In this document: positions 1 to 6,390 of the stretch, in pieces | Layout of the letters: every line of letters begins with the position of its first letter | Position numbering within the stretch: position 1 is the stretch's first letter | Origin: Gallionella sp. | GTDB lineage: Bacteria > Pseudomonadota > Gammaproteobacteria > Burkholderiales > Gallionellaceae | DNA length: 6,638 nucleotides | Direction: 5' to 3' | NCBI GenBank assembly: GCA_029850565.1 | Contig: JARCRR010000207.1 | Coordinates: forward strand, 1-6,638 | The notes under the pieces: generated by a model | Told to the model about the DNA's origin: nothing | Databases searched by the model: none | The model's input: the letters and a program-made list of their open reading frames with translations, nothing else | Made by a program: the position numbers and the translations under genes

Positions 1-15
1 CACCTTCAACCGATA

Positions 16-498
16 TCAGGAGCTGGGCAAACCAACCATCCGGGTCGCCACAAAGGAAAAATTCTCAGTTCTGGCCGAAGTGGTGTTAGCACGATCCGTC
101 CAGTTGATTGTGATCGCGTATGTCGCCGGGTTGCCCGCAACGGTCTGCACGATGCGCCAGCTTGGATTCGGCATTCCACTCGCCACAATGGCGTTTTCCC
201 ATTGGGAAATATCCCAAGCGGCTAATGCGCTAGCACTACAGACCGAACTCATACACGTACTAGCCGCACTTGCGGCACTGGCTGCAGCCACGGTGTAGTT
301 TCCTGCAGTCGCCCCCAGCTTGTTAGCTTCCATCCGCTCACCAATATCGGCGGCCAGAATTACAGCTTGTGTGCGAAACTCTCCGCCTTTTGTCATGCGC
401 ATCGCATACAACTGCAAGCCCGCAGTTCCCAATAAGGCGGTCGAAATTATCACCAGTGAGATCAATATCTCAATCATGGAGAAACCGAGTTGTCGCAT
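16..498 (-). CDS. pilV: Type IV pilus minor pilin PilV (prepilin, complete)
   Basis: Minor pilin predicted to act with FimT/FimU, PilW, PilX and PilE in the inner-membrane priming complex and at the tip of type IV pili. The 160-residue product opens with a class III prepilin signal: a 5-residue leader MRQLG, then FSMIE with the conserved Glu at mature position +5, followed by a hydrophobic helix (about residues 6-28). PilD should cleave after the Gly and methylate the Phe. The next segment (GGEFRTQAVILAADIGERM) is typical of PilV. Residues about 70-92 are Ala/Ser-rich and hold the only two cysteines (C82, C87), possibly a disulfide loop. An ATG six bases upstream (504) overlaps the fimT stop as ATGA, but a strong Shine-Dalgarno lies only 2 nt from it and 8 nt from the ATG at 498, so 498 is preferred. 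The stop at 16-18 leaves too little sequence to see the next gene, presumably pilW. Confidence 0.9.
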   Translation of the reverse strand: MRQLGFSMIEILISLVIISTALLGTAGLQLYAMRMTKGGEFRTQAVILAADIGERMEANKLGATAGNYTVAAASAASAASTCMSSVCSASALAAWDISQWENAIVASGMPNPSWRIVQTVAGNPATYAITINWTDRANTTSARTENFSFVATRMVGLPSS

Positions 499-500
499 TT

Positions 501-1025
501 TCATGTCCCCCTTACCAACGAGCCGGTTACTTTGACCACCAACGTTTTCGTTTGTGCTTCCCCCCAATCCCCAGCCATAGAGAGGGTAACCTCCGCACCC
601 GCAGTACCGATGGAATTAAAGCGAACAACATTGGCTGTGGAGGTCAGCGTCAAGGACGAATTCAACGCCCCGCGTAGCACCATTGGATTAGGATCGGTGG
701 CACTAGTGGCATCACATGCCCCATCTGCATCAACGTCGCGACACACCAACCAGCCACTGCTCCAATCAGTAGTGTTGGCGCAATCAGTTCCGGCTGTATT
801 CGCGTTACACACTAGAATCCGTGCATTGCGTTTGATCGCCTCGCTACGCGCCCGATTCAAATCGGCCAGCAACTGCGACTGGGCACTGTTTTGGCGTGTG
901 TTGTTCATGAAAGCACTAAAAGAAGGCCCCGCCAGCGTCGCCAGAATGGACGCAATAACCATCACGATCATCAGTTCAACGATGGTGAAGCCTCGTTCCT
1001 TTGGATTGTTCAGTTGAGCGGACAT
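501..1025 (-). CDS. fimT: GspH/FimT family minor pilin (prepilin, complete)
   Basis: Minor pilin of the GspH/FimT/FimU family, 174 residues. A 12-residue leader ending KERG precedes FTIVELMIVMVIASILATLA: cleavage after G12, Phe at +1 and Glu at +5 (E17), then a transmembrane/assembly helix. The amphipathic stretch QLLADLNRARSEAIKRN (about residues 51-67) and the later WSSGWLVCRD (about 88-97) and VRFNSIG segments are family hallmarks of the GspH domain. Four cysteines (C73, C82, C95, C104) flank the WSSGW region and could form two disulfides. An ATG at 1046 is also in frame, but the ATG at 1025 has a GAGAGG ribosome site 9 nt upstream and gives a normal leader length. The gene sits just before pilV, the place of fimU in Pseudomonas, so FimU-equivalent is an alternative name; fimT versus fimU cannot be settled from sequence alone. 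Confidence 0.88.
   Translation of the reverse strand: MSAQLNNPKERGFTIVELMIVMVIASILATLAGPSFSAFMNNTRQNSAQSQLLADLNRARSEAIKRNARILVCNANTAGTDCANTTDWSSGWLVCRDVDADGACDATSATDPNPMVLRGALNSSLTLTSTANVVRFNSIGTAGAEVTLSMAGDWGEAQTKTLVVKVTGSLVRGT
507..514 (-). promoter_or_regulatory. Ribosome binding site that decides the pilV start
   Basis: Read on the minus strand this is TAAGGGGG, which can pair over its full length with the 16S rRNA tail if one G-U wobble is allowed. It ends 2 nt before the ATG at 504 and 8 nt before the ATG at 498. The spacing favours the second ATG. It lies within the last codons of the fimT-like gene. Confidence 0.6.
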
Positions 1026-1128
1026 GTAAACGCGCCTCTCGAGCATTGTGTTGGAGCACAGTATTGGTTGAGCAGAATCGAATTACCAGCTCCAAACGGA
1101 CAAACGGCAGTAAGGAATGGATGAGCGG
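1026..1128. other. Intergenic gap between ispH and the pilin genes
   Basis: This 103-base gap is the only sizeable spacer between minus-strand genes. I see no rho-independent terminator after ispH (no GC-rich hairpin with a T run on the minus strand). There is also no convincing sigma-70 or sigma-54 promoter, although AATACT-like sequence near 1060 could be a poor -10. It holds a 7-base tandem direct repeat CAAACGG (1093-1099 and 1101-1107). The spacer may hold a separate pilin promoter, or the pilins may be read through from the ispH operon. Confidence 0.5.
1035..1040 (-). promoter_or_regulatory. Ribosome binding site of the fimT-like gene
   Basis: GAGAGG on the minus strand, 9 nt upstream of the ATG at 1025. 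It lies downstream of the alternative ATG at 1046 and therefore supports 1025 as the true start. Confidence 0.55.
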
Positions 1129-2052
1129 TCAACCCATCAGCGCTTTAGGCAGTGGAAAAATGACGTTCTCTTCAATGCCCGCCAATTCACGTACCCGTTT
1201 GACTCCCAGTTCATTCAACCGCGCGATGACTTCCTGCACCAGCACTTCCGGAGCGGAAGCACCCGCGCTGATACCGATACAGTTTTTTCCTTGCAGCCAT
1301 TCGGCTTTGAGCTCGCTGGCGTTGTCCACCAGATAGGCTGAGACATTAAGGTTTTGTGCCACTTCGCGCAGGCGGTTGGAGTTGGAGCTATTCGGCGAGC
1401 CGACCACGATGACCAGATCGCATTGCTGAGACAACACCTTCACCGCGTCTTGGCGGTTCTGTGTGGCATAGCAGATGTCATCCTTTTTGGGGCCAGTGAT
1501 GAACGGGAACCTGGTCTTCAGTGCGGCGATGATGTTACTGGCATCGTCCACCGATAGCGTGGTTTGTGTCACATAGGAAAGATTCTGCTCATCCCGCACT
1601 TGCAGCTTTTGCACATCGGCGGGAGATTCCACCAGATACATACCACCATTGCTCTGCCCCATCGTGCCTTCCACTTCGGGATGGCCCTTGTGGCCGATCA
1701 TCACGATCTCTTTACCCTGCTCGCGCATACGCGAGACTTGGAGGTGCACTTTGGTCACCAAGGGACAGGTCGCATCGAACACAGTAAGGTTGCGTGATTC
1801 CGCTTCGCGACGTACCGATTGCGGCACACCGTGCGCACTGAAGATGAGGATGCTGCCGGGCGGAACATCTTTGAGGTCTTCGATGAATACCGCCCCTTTC
1901 GCTTTCAATCCTTCCACGACGAATTTGTTATGAACCACTTCGTGACGCACATAGATCGGCGCACCGTGTATTGCCAAGGCACGCTCGACGATCTCGATGG
2001 CACGATCCACACCCGCGCAGAAACCGCGCGGATTAGCGAGTAACAGTTCCAT
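1129..2052 (-). CDS. ispH: 4-hydroxy-3-methylbut-2-enyl diphosphate reductase IspH (LytB)
   Basis: Last enzyme of the MEP isoprenoid pathway: reduces HMBPP to IPP and DMAPP with a [4Fe-4S] cluster, in the cytoplasm. The 307-residue product has usual family length and starts MELLLANPRGFCAGVDRA. The three cluster cysteines are C12 (GFCAGV), C96 (DATCPLVTKVH) and C194 (DICYATQNRQDA). The substrate-binding histidines H41 (VVHN), H74 (AHGVP) and H124 with E126 (GHKGHPEVEGT) are present, as are the TQTTLSVDD and NSSNSNRL segments that bind the diphosphate. All key residues are intact. The start overlaps the end of lspA by 20 bases and has a good ribosome site (AAAGGA, 7 nt spacing) inside lspA, indicating coupled translation. 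The fkpB gene often found between lspA and ispH is absent. Confidence 0.97.
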   Translation of the reverse strand: MELLLANPRGFCAGVDRAIEIVERALAIHGAPIYVRHEVVHNKFVVEGLKAKGAVFIEDLKDVPPGSILIFSAHGVPQSVRREAESRNLTVFDATCPLVTKVHLQVSRMREQGKEIVMIGHKGHPEVEGTMGQSNGGMYLVESPADVQKLQVRDEQNLSYVTQTTLSVDDASNIIAALKTRFPFITGPKKDDICYATQNRQDAVKVLSQQCDLVIVVGSPNSSNSNRLREVAQNLNVSAYLVDNASELKAEWLQGKNCIGISAGASAPEVLVQEVIARLNELGVKRVRELAGIEENVIFPLPKALMG

Positions 2053-2554
2053 GTTGTTTTCCTTTGAAGCTATCCAAAATCAATGATGCAGCTCCGCATG
2101 TGATGGCGGAGTCGGCCAGATTGAATGCCGCGAAGTGGTAACTGCCCCAATAGAAATCGAGGAAGTCGACCACGTAACCGTAAGCGATGCGGTCGATCAG
2201 GTTGCCCAAGGCGCCGCCCAAGATGAATGCCAACGCAAAGCTGAACAACTTCTCCCCCTGATGTTTGCGCAGTAGCCAGACGATCCACACCGAGGCGACG
2301 ATGGCGATAACTGTGAAGATCCAGCGCTGCACCCCGCCTGCGTCACTCAGAAAACTGAATGCCGCTCCGCTGTTATGTGCCAGCACCAGATTGAAGAACG
2401 GCGTGATCGCCAGGCTTTCGCCATAGACGAAGTTGCTGTTGATCGCGGCTTTGCTCAGTTGATCGAGGATGACAACAACGAGACTTAAAGTAAGCCATCG
2501 GATATAGCTCCCTCTCCCAATGGGGGAGGTGCTAGATGCGTTGTCGTTACGCAT
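2033..2554 (-). CDS. lspA: Prolipoprotein signal peptidase LspA (signal peptidase II)
   Basis: Inner-membrane aspartyl protease that removes signal peptides from diacylglyceryl-modified prolipoproteins. The 173-residue protein has hydrophobic segments at about residues 18-37, 60-95 (two segments), 104-120 and 145-160, giving the usual four-helix layout. Conserved motifs are present: NSGAAFSFL (61-69), GGALGNLIDR (113-122), VVDFLDFYWG (128-137) and FNLADSAI (144-151). The conserved aspartates D121, D130 and D148 are all kept, including the catalytic pair. The ATG at 2554 overlaps the ileS stop by 8 bases (ATGCGTAA), supporting coupling; an ATG at 2575 inside ileS is in frame but adds residues that do not resemble LspA. 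Oddity: residues about 7-16 (SSTSPIGRGS) are encoded by a small hairpin resembling the repeat in ileS, making the cytoplasmic N-terminus somewhat longer than in E. coli. Confidence 0.96.
   Translation of the reverse strand: MRNDNASSTSPIGRGSYIRWLTLSLVVVILDQLSKAAINSNFVYGESLAITPFFNLVLAHNSGAAFSFLSDAGGVQRWIFTVIAIVASVWIVWLLRKHQGEKLFSFALAFILGGALGNLIDRIAYGYVVDFLDFYWGSYHFAAFNLADSAITCGAASLILDSFKGKQHGTVTR
2060..2065 (-). promoter_or_regulatory. Ribosome binding site of ispH, inside lspA
   Basis: AAAGGA on the minus strand, 7 nt before the ispH ATG at 2052. It is embedded in codons for the Lys-Gly-Lys near the LspA C-terminus, so ribosomes finishing lspA pass over it just before the ispH start. Confidence 0.6.
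2505..2534. repeat. Small palindromic repeat unit within the lspA 5' coding region
   Basis: The arms CCTCTCCC (2511-2518) and GGGGGAGG (2522-2529) are complementary except at one position around an AAT loop. An outer TAGC/GCTA pair (2505-2508 and 2531-2534) extends the hairpin with a small bulge. The CCCTCTCCC/GGGGGAGG composition resembles the arms of the larger repeat inside ileS at 4031-4145. It is translated as part of LspA (SPIGRGS). Whether it belongs to the same repeat family, or is only a similar palindrome, cannot be decided without other genomic copies. Confidence 0.55.
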
Positions 2555-5453
2555 ATTTCCGTGCCTCGCCCGCACCGTACAGATTACTCACGCAGCGCCC
2601 GCACAGTGTCGGATGCGCTGCATCGCTACCCACATCGGCACGGTAGTGCCAGCAGCGGTCGCACTTGGCATGTGTGCTCGGCGTGACTTTGATCTCCAGT
2701 TCGCCTTCACGCAGGTGCACGTTGGCGCGTGAGGTGATGAACACCAGACGCAAGTCATCGCCCAGACGTGACAATAATTCGAAGGTGGCCTTCGATGCAT
2801 ACACATCCACTTCCGCTTGTAAGGCGGAACCAATGGCATTGACCACTCGTTGCTCTTCCAACTTCTTGTTCACCTGTTCGCGTACAGCACGGATATCGAC
2901 CCATGCACTCACTGCTTCCCCCTTCAATCCAGAGGCAGGCAATTCATACCAAAGCTGTTCGAACACGCTCACATCTTCCTTGCCCGTCAATGTCGCCCAC
3001 ACCTCTTCACCGGTGAAACTCAAGATCGGCGCGATCAAACGCGAGAGAGATTGGGTGATGTGATACAGCGCGTTCTGCGCGGAGCGACGTGCTTTGGAGT
3101 TCTCGCCAGCGGTGTAGAGTCGGTCTTTCAAAATATCCAGATAGAAACTACCTAAGTCTTCCGAGCAGAACGCCAACAGTTTTTGCACGGCAAAGTGGAA
3201 TTCGTAGCGTTCGTAATCGGCACACATCTCGTCTTGCAATTTCTGCGACAAGGACAAGGCATAACGGTCGATCTCCAGCCATTGCTCCACGGGAATGGCA
3301 TCACGCTTGGCATCGAAGTCGGCGATGTTCGCCAGCAGGAAACGCAAGGTATTGCGGATACGGCGGTAACTTTCCACCACACGTTTCAAGATCTCGTCGG
3401 AGATGGTCAATTCGCCGGAGTAGTCTGTGGACGCCGTCCACAGACGCAGAATATCCGCCCCCATGGTGTCGAAGATCTTTTGCGGTGCGACTACGTTGCC
3501 CTTGGACTTGGACATCTTGTGGCCGTGACCATCCACCACAAAACCGTGCGTGAGCAAAGCGTCGTAAGGAGCACGGCCATTAATGGCGCAGCCTGTCAGC
3601 AGGGACGATTGGAACCAGCCTCTATGCTGGTCGGAACCTTCCAGATACAAGTCGGCAGGCGAACGCAATCCTTCGCGCTTCGCCAGCACCGCATAGTGCG
3701 TCGCACCGGAATCGAACCACACGTCCAGCGTGTCGGATAGTTTGCGGTAATGCACCGCATCTTCTCCCAACAGGTCTACGCTGTTCAAACTGAACCATGC
3801 CTCGATGCCGGACTTTTCCACCAGTTTGGCGACTTGCTCCAGCAATTCCGATGTGCGCGGATGCAATTGCATCGTCTCTTTGTGCACGAAAAATGTCATC
3901 GGCACACCCCAGTTGCGCTGGCGCGATACGCACCAGTCGGGACGATTCTTGATCATCGCCTCCAGACGGGCGCGCCCCCAATCCGGGAAGAATGCCGTCG
4001 CATCGACCGCCTTGTTGGCAAGATCGCGCAGCTTCATTCCTTCTCCTGCTGGCGGAAGAGGGTTAGGGAGATGAGTATTGGAGTGACGCGAGGCCTGAAC
4101 CAAACCCTCTCCCCCTCTCCCGCTGGCGAGAGAGGTGTGAGAAGCCTGCTCCATGCCGATAAACCATTGCGGTGTGGAGCGGAAGATGATCGGTGTCTTA
4201 TGGCGCCAGCAATGCGGATAGCTGTGTTTGAGTTTCTCTTGATGGAACAGATGACCACTGGCTTCCATCGCTTGCAACACGATGTCGTTCGCCTTCCACA
4301 CGAACACGCCCGCCAACGGTATCTCGCCGACGGCGGGTGTCGTGGAGATGAACTTGCCGTCATCGCCCACAGGATTGTCATTCGGCAGGCTGTATTTCTG
4401 GCCCACCACATAGTCGTCCACGCCGTGCGCGGGTGCGGTATGCACCAATCCCGTACCTGCCTCTAGCGTGACGTGTTCGCCGCAGATGACGGGGACGGTG
4501 CGGTCTTGAAAAGGATGCTGCAAAGGTATTCCTTCCAGCGCCTTGCCGTAACAAGTGGCAGCGATACCATCACCCCTGTCATTGCTGCCGCCCAATTGAT
4601 AACGCTTCAAACAATCGGTCGCCAGATCGAAGGCTAGAATGAGATAGCCCTTCTCGGTACGGATCAGATCGTATTGCAGCGCCGGATGCACGCTCACTGC
4701 CTGGTTGGCAGGTAGTGTCCAAGGCGTAGTAGTCCAGATGACGGCATATACCTTGGCACTGGCGGGTAGCGAGACGCCGAAAGCATTACCCACCGCCTCG
4801 ATATCTTTAACCTCGAAGCCGACGTCGATGGCAGCAGACACCTTGTCTTCGTATTCCACCTCGGCCTCGGCCAAAGCGGATTGGCAATCCAAGCACCAGT
4901 TCACCGGCTTGCGACCTTGATACAGGAAGCCGCGCTCGTGTATCTTGCCCAGTGCGCGGATGATATCGGCCTCGGTGTTGAAATCCATGGTGAGATAAGG
5001 CTTGTCCCAATCGCCCAACACGCCCAAACGGATGAAGTCTTTCTTCTGACGCTCAACTTGTTCCTTCGCGTATTCGCGGCACAACTCGCGGAACTGCGAC
5101 GGCGGGATGGCCTTGCCGTGTTTCTTCTCCACCTGCAACTCGATAGGCAGGCCATGACAATCCCAGCCAGGCACATAGGGCGCGTCAAAGTTGCTCAGAG
5201 TCTTGCTCTTGATGATGATGTCCTTCAACACCTTGTTCACCGCGTGGCCGATGTGGATGTCGCCATTCGCATACGGCGGACCATCATGCAGGATGAACTG
5301 CTTGCGCCCTTTTGCTGCGGCGCGGATACGCTGGTAGCGTTGTTGCACCTGCCACTGTGCGAGCATCAATGGCTCGCGTTTGGCCATGTCACCGCGCATG
5401 GGGAATGTAGTGTCGGGGAGATTCAGCGGATACTTTTTCTTGTCTTCACTCAT
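2547..5453 (-). CDS. ileS: Isoleucyl-tRNA synthetase IleS with in-frame repeat insertion
   Basis: Class I aminoacyl-tRNA synthetase that charges tRNA-Ile and edits misactivated valine in the cytoplasm. The product is 968 residues, against about 940 for E. coli IleS. Domains in order: N-terminal catalytic half with HIGH (67-70); CP1 editing domain with TTTPWTLPAN (241-250) and GTGLVHTAPAHGVDDY (333-348); catalytic return with TPQWF (427-431), RPDWCVSRQRNWG (504-516), GSDQHRGWFQSS (607-618) and KMSKS (646-650); anticodon-binding helices; C-terminal zinc site with CDRCWHY (931-937) and CGRC (951-954). All signature motifs are present and the frame is unbroken. Residues about 437-472, containing GRGGEG and PNPLPPAGEG, lack a counterpart in E. 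coli IleS and are encoded by a palindromic repeat. The start MSEDKKKYPLNLP overlaps the ribF stop by 8 bases (ATGAGTGA); an in-frame ATG at 5486 lacks a ribosome site. The stop overlaps lspA. Confidence 0.97.
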   Translation of the reverse strand: MSEDKKKYPLNLPDTTFPMRGDMAKREPLMLAQWQVQQRYQRIRAAAKGRKQFILHDGPPYANGDIHIGHAVNKVLKDIIIKSKTLSNFDAPYVPGWDCHGLPIELQVEKKHGKAIPPSQFRELCREYAKEQVERQKKDFIRLGVLGDWDKPYLTMDFNTEADIIRALGKIHERGFLYQGRKPVNWCLDCQSALAEAEVEYEDKVSAAIDVGFEVKDIEAVGNAFGVSLPASAKVYAVIWTTTPWTLPANQAVSVHPALQYDLIRTEKGYLILAFDLATDCLKRYQLGGSNDRGDGIAATCYGKALEGIPLQHPFQDRTVPVICGEHVTLEAGTGLVHTAPAHGVDDYVVGQKYSLPNDNPVGDDGKFISTTPAVGEIPLAGVFVWKANDIVLQAMEASGHLFHQEKLKHSYPHCWRHKTPIIFRSTPQWFIGMEQASHTSLASGRGGEGLVQASRHSNTHLPNPLPPAGEGMKLRDLANKAVDATAFFPDWGRARLEAMIKNRPDWCVSRQRNWGVPMTFFVHKETMQLHPRTSELLEQVAKLVEKSGIEAWFSLNSVDLLGEDAVHYRKLSDTLDVWFDSGATHYAVLAKREGLRSPADLYLEGSDQHRGWFQSSLLTGCAINGRAPYDALLTHGFVVDGHGHKMSKSKGNVVAPQKIFDTMGADILRLWTASTDYSGELTISDEILKRVVESYRRIRNTLRFLLANIADFDAKRDAIPVEQWLEIDRYALSLSQKLQDEMCADYERYEFHFAVQKLLAFCSEDLGSFYLDILKDRLYTAGENSKARRSAQNALYHITQSLSRLIAPILSFTGEEVWATLTGKEDVSVFEQLWYELPASGLKGEAVSAWVDIRAVREQVNKKLEEQRVVNAIGSALQAEVDVYASKATFELLSRLGDDLRLVFITSRANVHLREGELEIKVTPSTHAKCDRCWHYRADVGSDAAHPTLCGRCVSNLYGAGEARKYA
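4031..4145. repeat. Palindromic repeat element inserted in frame in ileS
   Basis: Imperfect inverted repeat of about 110 bases with outer ends GCTTC (4031-4035) and GAAGC (4141-4145). Each half carries a small near-palindrome with the core CTCCYGCTGGCG (4043-4054 and 4117-4128, one mismatch). The left core is followed by GAAGAGGGTTAGGGAG, and the right one is preceded by AAACCCTCTCCCC, which are roughly complementary. A 22-base hairpin with CCTCTC/GAGAGG arms is visible at 4114-4135. Elements with CCCTCTCCC/GGGAGAGGG arms are common dispersed repeats in proteobacterial genomes. Here about 36 codons are translated inside IleS without a stop or frameshift. There is no transposase, and no clear target duplication could be seen, so exact ends are uncertain by several bases. 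Confidence 0.75.
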
Positions 5454-6372
5454 GTTCTCTAAACCATTGTTTTGCATTTTCGACATCCAACGCGATCTGC
5501 CGCGTCAGCGCTTCCAGATTCGGGTACTTCTCTTCGTCTCTCAACTTCTCCAAGAACTCCACACGCAGATGCCTGCCGTAGATCTGTTGATCGAACTCAA
5601 ACAGATGAACTTCCAACACAGGCTTGGCATCCTGCTTCACGGTCGGACGCACCCCCAAACTCGCCACTCCTTGCAACACCCCCAAACCATCCGAATGTGC
5701 CTCGACCACGTAGATACCTTTGAGCGGCGGTTGATTGTGCTTTAGCTGCAAGTTCGCCGTGGGGAAGCCGAGCTTGCGTCCAGTAGCATCACCATGCACC
5801 ACGCGCCCGCTGATACTGTAGGGTCGCCCAAGATAATCACGCGCCAGACGGATGCGTCCTTCTGCCAATGCCACGCGGATCGCCGTGCTGGAGACACGCA
5901 CCCCGTCATGTAACACACTATGCACCGCTCGCACCTCGAAGCCCCGCTGCAGGCCGATCTTCTCCATCAAGGCGAAGTCGCCGACACGTCCGCTACCAAA
6001 ACGAAAATCATCGCCGATCAATACGAATTTGGCTTGCATCACTGCTGACAGCGCATGAATGAAATCTGCCGCAGTCATCTGCGCGAAGTGTGCGTTGAAG
6101 CGACACACATGCACCCTATCCACCCCCATCGTGCCGAACAATTCCAATTTCTCACGCAGACTAGTCAATCGCACGGGCGCTTGCTGTGGCGTAAAAAACT
6201 CGCGCGGATGCGGCTCGAAGATGACTACCGCAGTCTGCAAACCTCTTTGTCGCGCAACCTCACATAACTCGTCCAGCAAAGCCTGATGACCCAGATGCAC
6301 ACCATCGAAGTTTCCGATGGTGATTGCAACAGGTTGAGTGTCTGGGGAATAAAGTCCGCGTAGAATCTGCAT
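5446..6372 (-). CDS. ribF: Bifunctional riboflavin kinase / FMN adenylyltransferase RibF
   Basis: Cytoplasmic FAD synthetase: phosphorylates riboflavin to FMN and adenylates FMN to FAD. The 308-residue protein has an N-terminal nucleotidyltransferase domain with TIGNFDGVHLGHQ (18-30), FEPHPREFF (52-60), GDDFRFGSGRVGD (120-132) and SSTAIR (161-166). The C-terminal flavokinase domain has GRPYSISGRVVHGD (182-194), the GFPTAN signature (202-207), RPTV (242-245), the EVHLFEFD segment with E254 as likely catalytic base, and FLEKLRDEEKY (273-283). Length and motifs are normal. The start MQILRGLYSP matches the usual RibF N-terminus; upstream in-frame ATGs (6420, 6480) add unrelated residues and the latter lies inside the hemerythrin gene. 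No Shine-Dalgarno precedes the ATG, and a TATAAT box sits only 10 bases upstream, suggesting a nearly leaderless message. It is first in the operon and overlaps ileS by 8 bases. Confidence 0.96.
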   Translation of the reverse strand: MQILRGLYSPDTQPVAITIGNFDGVHLGHQALLDELCEVARQRGLQTAVVIFEPHPREFFTPQQAPVRLTSLREKLELFGTMGVDRVHVCRFNAHFAQMTAADFIHALSAVMQAKFVLIGDDFRFGSGRVGDFALMEKIGLQRGFEVRAVHSVLHDGVRVSSTAIRVALAEGRIRLARDYLGRPYSISGRVVHGDATGRKLGFPTANLQLKHNQPPLKGIYVVEAHSDGLGVLQGVASLGVRPTVKQDAKPVLEVHLFEFDQQIYGRHLRVEFLEKLRDEEKYPNLEALTRQIALDVENAKQWFREHE

Positions 6373-6382
6373 ATCGGGCGCG

Positions 6383-6388
6383 ATTATA
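6383..6388 (-). promoter_or_regulatory. Predicted -10 box of the ribF operon promoter
   Basis: A perfect TATAAT on the minus strand in the 63-base ribF/hemerythrin spacer. With normal spacing, transcription would begin near 6376, about 4 nt before the ribF ATG. No good -35 is seen: the hexamer at 17-base spacing (6406-6411) reads AGCGGC. The position upstream of the first operon gene supports it, but the weak -35 means an activator or another start site is possible. Confidence 0.55.
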
Positions 6389-6390
6389 CC

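Noticed and set aside
1..15. Possible start of pilW after the pilV stop
   Set aside because: A TTG and a GTG occur on the minus strand, but only 15 bases are visible and there is no clear ribosome site, so the gene cannot be supported.
490..1017. Plus-strand open frame of 175 codons opposite the fimT-like gene
   Set aside because: It is the antisense of a clear prepilin, has no ribosome site and shows no recognisable protein motif.
1046..1065. Weak TGTG/CACA hairpin upstream of the fimT-like gene
   Set aside because: The stem is only 4 bases with no T run, too weak to call a terminator or regulatory structure.
4031..4145. CRISPR-like or insertion-sequence interpretation of the ileS repeat
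   Set aside because: There are only two inverted cores, no regular spacers and no transposase; a small palindromic repeat fits better.
3750..4466. Plus-strand open frame of 238 codons opposite ileS
   Set aside because: It spans the repeat and the well-conserved IleS coding sequence on the other strand; the composition is antisense-like and no family is recognisable.
4881..5462. Plus-strand open frame of 193 codons opposite the ileS N-terminal half
   Set aside because: It is antisense to the HIGH-motif region, with no start signals or motifs of its own.
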